Shown: piece by piece, positions 59,976 through 64,000 of the stretch
Layout: the number at the start of each line of letters is the position of its first letter
Numbering within the stretch: the first letter of the stretch is position 1
Assembly: GCA_029098185.1 (NCBI GenBank)
Contig: JAQXNV010000043.1
Coordinates: forward strand, 33,105 to 97,104
Direction: 5' to 3'
Source: Oscillospiraceae bacterium
Lineage (GTDB): Bacteria > Bacillota > Clostridia > Oscillospirales > Acutalibacteraceae
Length of the DNA: 64,000 bases
Program-made: the position numbers and the translations under genes
The notes under the pieces: model-generated
Database searches by the model: none
What the model was told of the DNA's origin: nothing
The model's input: only the letters and a program-made list of their open reading frames with translations

Positions 59976-60253
59976 GTCGGCCAAAGGTGACCATTACGCT
60001 CATTGACCAAAAGGGAGACTGTCCCTGCCATCGCGGGCACAAGATCGGAGACCGCTTTGATTTCGATACGGAGCGGGGCAGTCTGTGTCCCATGGCCATG
60101 CACGTTGCGTTTCCCTTTGTAGATATTCTCCGCTATGGCGGCACCCTGCCGGGGCAGCCGGAAGGGAGAGCGGTTTTCTGCTGTCCGGATCCCGACACGA
60201 TCAATGTGTTTTCGGCAGAGATCGAGAAAGGGGAGTTTGGAGAAGAAGGATGA
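59972..60253 (+). CDS. TIGR04076-like protein
   Basis: VTITLIDQKGDCPCHRGHKIGDRFDF; ATGA overlap with hslO. Confidence 0.75.
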   Translation: MSRPKVTITLIDQKGDCPCHRGHKIGDRFDFDTERGSLCPMAMHVAFPFVDILRYGGTLPGQPEGRAVFCCPDPDTINVFSAEIEKGEFGEEG

Positions 60254-60315
60254 ACCATAGAAATCGGTGTCACATTGGGGAAGAAAAAATTTTTGAAAAA
60301 ACTTTTGAAAAAGTG

Positions 60316-60344
60316 TTGACATCTTTTGCGGTTCATGGTATTAT
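60316..60344 (+). promoter_or_regulatory. Promoter TTGACA-N17-TATTAT with upstream A-tracts for the tRNA cluster
   Basis: Hexamers and spacing. Confidence 0.75.
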
Positions 60345-60388
60345 ATAACACGTCGCCGGTGAGAAATTCTCAGTAAGGACGACGGGAT

Positions 60389-60464
60389 GGGAGCATAGCT
60401 CAGCTGGGAGAGCATCTGCCTTACAAGCAGAGGGTCACAGGTTCGAGCCCTGTTGTTCCCACCA
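60389..60464 (+). tRNA. tRNA-Val (TAC), CCA encoded
   Basis: Cloverleaf by eye; anticodon loop CTTACAA. Confidence 0.95.
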
Positions 60465-60467
60465 TGA

Positions 60468-60544
60468 GGCCTAGTAGTTCAGTTGGTTAGAACGCCAGCC
60501 TGTCACGCTGGAGGTCGACGGTTCGAGCCCGTTCTAGGTCGCCA
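60468..60544 (+). tRNA. tRNA-Asp (GTC), CCA encoded
   Basis: Cloverleaf; anticodon loop CTGTCAC. Confidence 0.95.
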
Positions 60545-60547
60545 TTT

Positions 60548-60623
<76 letters not shown>

Positions 60624-60628
60624 TTGAT

Positions 60629-60704
60629 GCGGATGTAGCTCATCTGGTAGAGCGCCACCTTGCCAAGGTGGAGGTAGCGAGTTCGAGCCTCGTCATCCGC
60701 TCCA
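60629..60704 (+). tRNA. tRNA-Gly (GCC), CCA encoded
   Basis: Cloverleaf; anticodon loop TTGCCAA. Confidence 0.95.
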
Positions 60705-60752
60705 AGCACGCGATGAAATGACGCTCAAAGCAGCGTCATTTGTCGCATCTAT

Positions 60753-60827
60753 GGTGCCATAGCCAAGTGGTAAGGCCAAGGTCTGCAAAACCTTTATTCC
60801 CCGGTTCAAATCCGGGTGGCACCTCCA
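60753..60827 (+). tRNA. tRNA-Cys (GCA), CCA encoded
   Basis: Cloverleaf; anticodon loop CTGCAAA. Confidence 0.95.
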
Positions 60828-60896
60828 AAATAAGCAGGTTCTTCGGAGCCTGCTTTTTTTCTTTTTTATCATCAATGTTCCCGAAAAAATTAAAAT

Positions 60897-60912
60897 AATA
60901 ATGAGAATTATT
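60897..60912. promoter_or_regulatory. Fur/PerR-family operator candidate AATAAT-GAGA-ATTATT
   Basis: Perfect inverted repeat abutting the ahpC -35. Confidence 0.55.
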
Positions 60913-60913
60913 C

Positions 60914-60942
60914 TTGACAAGGAAAAATTTGTGTGGTATGAT
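60914..60942 (+). promoter_or_regulatory. Promoter TTGACA-N17-TATGAT for ahpC
   Basis: Hexamers and spacing. Confidence 0.75.
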
Positions 60943-61094
60943 AATGCCACAGAAGAACAAACTATCTTCTGAAAGGCAAGGCAGCGTTAGGGCGCTTTTT
61001 CTGCGCCGCTGTTTTGCGGTTTTGGTTAAGAAAAAACAGAACACAAACTTGTGAACAAAATGATGCAAATTTAAAGAAAAAGGAGTTTTTACGG

Positions 61095-61658
61095 ATGTCT
61101 ATCATTAACAAAGAAGTCAATGAATTTTCCGCACAGGCTTATGTCAACAACAGCTTTAAAACCATCACCAAGGCAGATATTCTGGGAAAGTGGAGCGTAT
61201 TCTTCTTCTATCCGGCAGATTTCACCTTTGTGTGCCCAACAGAACTGGAAGATCTTGCCGATATTTATGACAAGTTCCAGGCAGCAGGCTGCGAGATCTA
61301 TTCCGTTTCCACCGATACCCACTTTGTCCACAAAGCATGGCACGATTCCTCCGAGCGGATCAAGAAGATCCAGTTCCCCATGCTGGCTGACCCGACCCAT
61401 GCCCTGGCAAAGGACTTTGAAGTCCTCATCGAGGCCGATGGTCTGGCAGAGCGCGGCAGCTTTATCGTGAACCCAGAGGGCAAGATCGTCTCTTATGAGG
61501 TCAATGCAGGCAACGTTGGCCGCAATGCGGAAGAGCTCCTCCGCAAGCTGCAGGCGTGCCAGTTTGTTTACCAGCACGGCGACGAGGTCTGCCCGGCCAG
61601 ATGGCGGCCCGGCGCAAAGACCCTCAAGCCAAGTTTGGATCTGGTGGGCCAGCTGTAA
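61095..61658 (+). CDS. ahpC: Alkyl hydroperoxide reductase subunit C (2-Cys peroxiredoxin)
   Basis: PADFTFVCPTELEDLAD; resolving Cys GDEVCPARW. Confidence 0.97.
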   Translation: MSIINKEVNEFSAQAYVNNSFKTITKADILGKWSVFFFYPADFTFVCPTELEDLADIYDKFQAAGCEIYSVSTDTHFVHKAWHDSSERIKKIQFPMLADPTHALAKDFEVLIEADGLAERGSFIVNPEGKIVSYEVNAGNVGRNAEELLRKLQACQFVYQHGDEVCPARWRPGAKTLKPSLDLVGQL

Positions 61659-61730
61659 GGAGCCGTTCAGAACTAGCGCCGGAAGCGTTTTCTCCGGCGC
61701 TATTTTTGAACCAAAAAGGGGGAATATGCG

Positions 61731-63371
61731 ATGGAGAATCTCTATGATGTAGTGGTGGTCGGCGGCGGTCCCGCAGGTCTGACGGCGGCCCTTTACCTGG
61801 CAAGAGCCAAATATCGTGTGGTAGTGGTAGAAAAGGCCGTCATCGGCGGCCAGATCATCCTTACCAGCGAAGTAGTCAATTACCCCGGGGTAGAGCGCAC
61901 CAGTGGCGCTGCCCTAACCGAAACCATGCGGAAACAGGCCGAGAGCTTTGGCACTGAATTTTTAACAGCGGAGGTGCAACGGCTGGACATGGACGGCGAC
62001 ATCAAAACGGTGTACACGAGCCGTGGTGCCCTGCAATGCTTTGGTGTGCTGCTGGCCACCGGAGCCCATCCCCGCAGAGTTGGCTTTGCGGGAGAGGAGA
62101 CCTTCCGCGGCCGGGGCGTCAGCTATTGTGCTACCTGTGACGGCGGCTTTTTCACCGGCAAGGAAGTGTTCGTCATTGGCGGCGGATTCGCAGCGGCAGA
62201 AGAAGCCATGTTCCTGACAAAATTTGCCCGCCATGTGACGATCCTCATCCGCAAGGACGATTTCCGCTGCGCCAAAAGCGTTGCCGATGCTGCCCGCAGT
62301 CATCCGAAGATCACCGTTCTCACCAATACAGAGGTGGAGGAGGTTTCTGGCGATATGGCGCTCCGCTCGATCCGGTACCGCAATAACCTGACCGGGGAAG
62401 TGACCGAATACCGGGACCCGGAAGGAAAGAATATCGGCGTCTTTGTCTTTGCCGGTTATGCGCCGGCAACGGATCTGGCGGCCGATCTAGCCCAAAGAAA
62501 TGCACAGGGGTATCTGTTGACAGACGCTTCTATGCAAACGACCTGTGAAGGCCTGTATGGCGCCGGAGACGTCTGCGTAAAGGAACTGCGTCAGGTGGTC
62601 ACAGCCGTTGGAGACGGCGCTCTGGCGGCCACATCCCTGGAAAAGTATGCGTCTGCTCTCCAGGAAAAGACAGGCATCGTGCCCCATAAGATGTCGTCAC
62701 AGCCGGAAGAAACGCCGGAGACAGAAGAGAAGTCGCCACAGCCAAAAGCAGACAGTAGTGTCAGCGCTCTTTTTGACGAAGAAATGCTGACCCAACTGCA
62801 CACGGTCTTTGGTCGGATGGCGTCGCCTTTAGTGCTTCGGCTGTCCCTTGATGACCGACCGGTTTCAGCAGAGCTGAAGCACTATGTAGAGGAACTGGCG
62901 TCCCTGACAGACCGGCTCACGGTGGAGATGGATGCAGACCAAGCAGAAGCGCCCTGCGTGCGTGTCTGCCGGGCAGATGGCCAGTGGACGGGCATTGCCT
63001 TCCACGGCGTTCCCGGCGGCCATGAATTCACCTCTTTTGTACTGGGCCTGTATAATGCCGCCGGACCGGGACAAGAGCTGGAGGACGATGTGCAAAAGGA
63101 GATCCAGGCGATCTCCAAGCCCCTGGATCTGAAGATCCTTGTGTCGCTGTCCTGTACCATGTGCCCGGAGCTGGTCATTGCATCCCAGCGCATTGCAGCA
63201 GAAAACGAGATCGTCACCGCCCAGGTATATGATCTGGAGCATTTTCCAGATCTCCGGGATCGGTATCAGGTGATGAGCGTTCCCTGCCTGATCGTCAACG
63301 ACGGCGAACAGGTCAGTTTTGGCAAGAAAAATATCCGGCAGCTTCTGGCGTTCCTCAACACCGGAAACTGA
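61731..63371 (+). CDS. Thioredoxin-reductase-like flavoprotein fused to C-terminal AhpF-NTD-like tandem thioredoxin folds
   Basis: N-terminal VVVVGGGPAGLTAALYLARA and ATCDG; C-terminal SLSCTMCPELV...VMSVPCLIVND. Confidence 0.88.
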   Translation: MENLYDVVVVGGGPAGLTAALYLARAKYRVVVVEKAVIGGQIILTSEVVNYPGVERTSGAALTETMRKQAESFGTEFLTAEVQRLDMDGDIKTVYTSRGALQCFGVLLATGAHPRRVGFAGEETFRGRGVSYCATCDGGFFTGKEVFVIGGGFAAAEEAMFLTKFARHVTILIRKDDFRCAKSVADAARSHPKITVLTNTEVEEVSGDMALRSIRYRNNLTGEVTEYRDPEGKNIGVFVFAGYAPATDLAADLAQRNAQGYLLTDASMQTTCEGLYGAGDVCVKELRQVVTAVGDGALAATSLEKYASALQEKTGIVPHKMSSQPEETPETEEKSPQPKADSSVSALFDEEMLTQLHTVFGRMASPLVLRLSLDDRPVSAELKHYVEELASLTDRLTVEMDADQAEAPCVRVCRADGQWTGIAFHGVPGGHEFTSFVLGLYNAAGPGQELEDDVQKEIQAISKPLDLKILVSLSCTMCPELVIASQRIAAENEIVTAQVYDLEHFPDLRDRYQVMSVPCLIVNDGEQVSFGKKNIRQLLAFLNTGN

Positions 63372-63377
63372 CCGATC

Positions 63378-63460
63378 CCACAGCTTTCTTTGCACAAAAG
63401 AAGGCTGTTTTTTCTTTTTTAAAAAGAAAAAAGACTGCCTAAACAGACAGCCTTTTGCAA
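63378..63460. terminator. Terminator region after the AhpF-like gene
   Basis: ACAGC...GGCTGTTTTTTC and a second hairpin with AAAAGACTG...CAGACAGCCTTTT. Confidence 0.6.
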
Positions 63461-63557
63461 AAATTATTCTTTGTTTCTGTATCTATATTACCATATTTTC
63501 GGGAAAAGTTCAAGTCTTGTCCTTTTTTGCCGATGCGATATGATGGGTATCGAGGTG

Positions 63558-64000
63558 ATGGAGATGAACGACAACAAGAAGATGACAGCGCTGGTCAGCC
63601 TGTTTGCTCTGGCGTATCACAGAGAACGATACGGCGTGACGGTCTACGATGATCCACTATCGAAGCGCTTACTGTCAGAGGAAACATACAGCGCCATCGC
63701 AGAGGAGATGACGAAGGGCGCTCCCTTTTTTGACAGCCGGTTAAAGGATGATCCCGAACCCCTCCGCCGTGTGGTGGATGGATTTTTATCGCCGGCTCCG
63801 CTGGCAAGGGCAGCTTTTTGTGCGCAGTCGCTGGAAACAGCATCCCGCCTTGGCACCACCCAGTATGTGCTGTTGGGCAGCGGCTTCGATACCTTTCCTT
63901 ACCGCCAGCCGGATTGGGCGAAACGCATGACCATCTTTGAAGTGGATCGTCCCGAGGTGATTGAAGAAAAGCAGAAGCGTCTTTCCCAAAGCGGGATCGA
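63558..64000 (+). CDS. Class I SAM-dependent methyltransferase (leucine carboxyl methyltransferase/PPM-like), truncated by the window end
   Basis: YDDPLSKRLL, YVLLGSGFDTFPYR, IFEVDRPEVIEEKQKRL. Confidence 0.85.
   Translation, partial: MEMNDNKKMTALVSLFALAYHRERYGVTVYDDPLSKRLLSEETYSAIAEEMTKGAPFFDSRLKDDPEPLRRVVDGFLSPAPLARAAFCAQSLETASRLGTTQYVLLGSGFDTFPYRQPDWAKRMTIFEVDRPEVIEEKQKRLSQSGI

Noticed and set aside
60693-60950. Minus-strand ORF containing CHPDLNRGIKVLQTLALPLGYGT
   Set aside because: Antisense of tRNA-Cys; well-known annotation artefact.
61041-61065. TTGTGAACAAAATGATG as a Rex site before ahpC
   Set aside because: Only one half-site matches; no symmetric partner.

Overview
This 64 kb window looks like chromosomal core DNA from a moderately GC-rich, spore-forming Clostridia-like Firmicute. 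Assignment is from gene content only. I see no CRISPR array, prophage, IS element or rRNA operon. Recognisable loci include: pyrG; a minus-strand acn-icd-rex operon; tepA-spoIIIE/ftsK; argS/murI/ddl; rpmG-secE-nusG-rplK-rplA-(L10 leader)-rplJ-rplL, not followed by rpoBC; a Ca-type P-ATPase; a yjdF gene with a likely yjdF riboswitch; a NAPRTase; a sporulation block (sipL-like, spoIVA, a small membrane protein, a SpoIVFB-like M50 protease); a Crp/Fnr regulator next to an iron alcohol dehydrogenase; rplS-lepB-rbgA-rnhB-yraN; thrC; tig-clpP-clpX-lon-engB; lysA; hslO; a five-tRNA cluster; and ahpC plus a TrxR/AhpF-like fusion. The best leads are: (1) clpP with an apparent exact 16-codon in-frame loss next to the active-site His and handle region; (2) two tandem Rex-type operators upstream of the alcohol dehydrogenase; (3) a trigger factor with a histone-H1-like KPAAKKTTKKA repeat tail; (4) a yjdF riboswitch candidate containing a 7-nt anti-SD; (5) a tiny membrane protein coupled to the SpoIVFB-like protease; (6) an unannotated 64-aa membrane ORF with a tandem direct repeat upstream. 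I found no convincing new multi-gene system. Nothing here was searched against a database; family names are recognised from sequence motifs and gene context.
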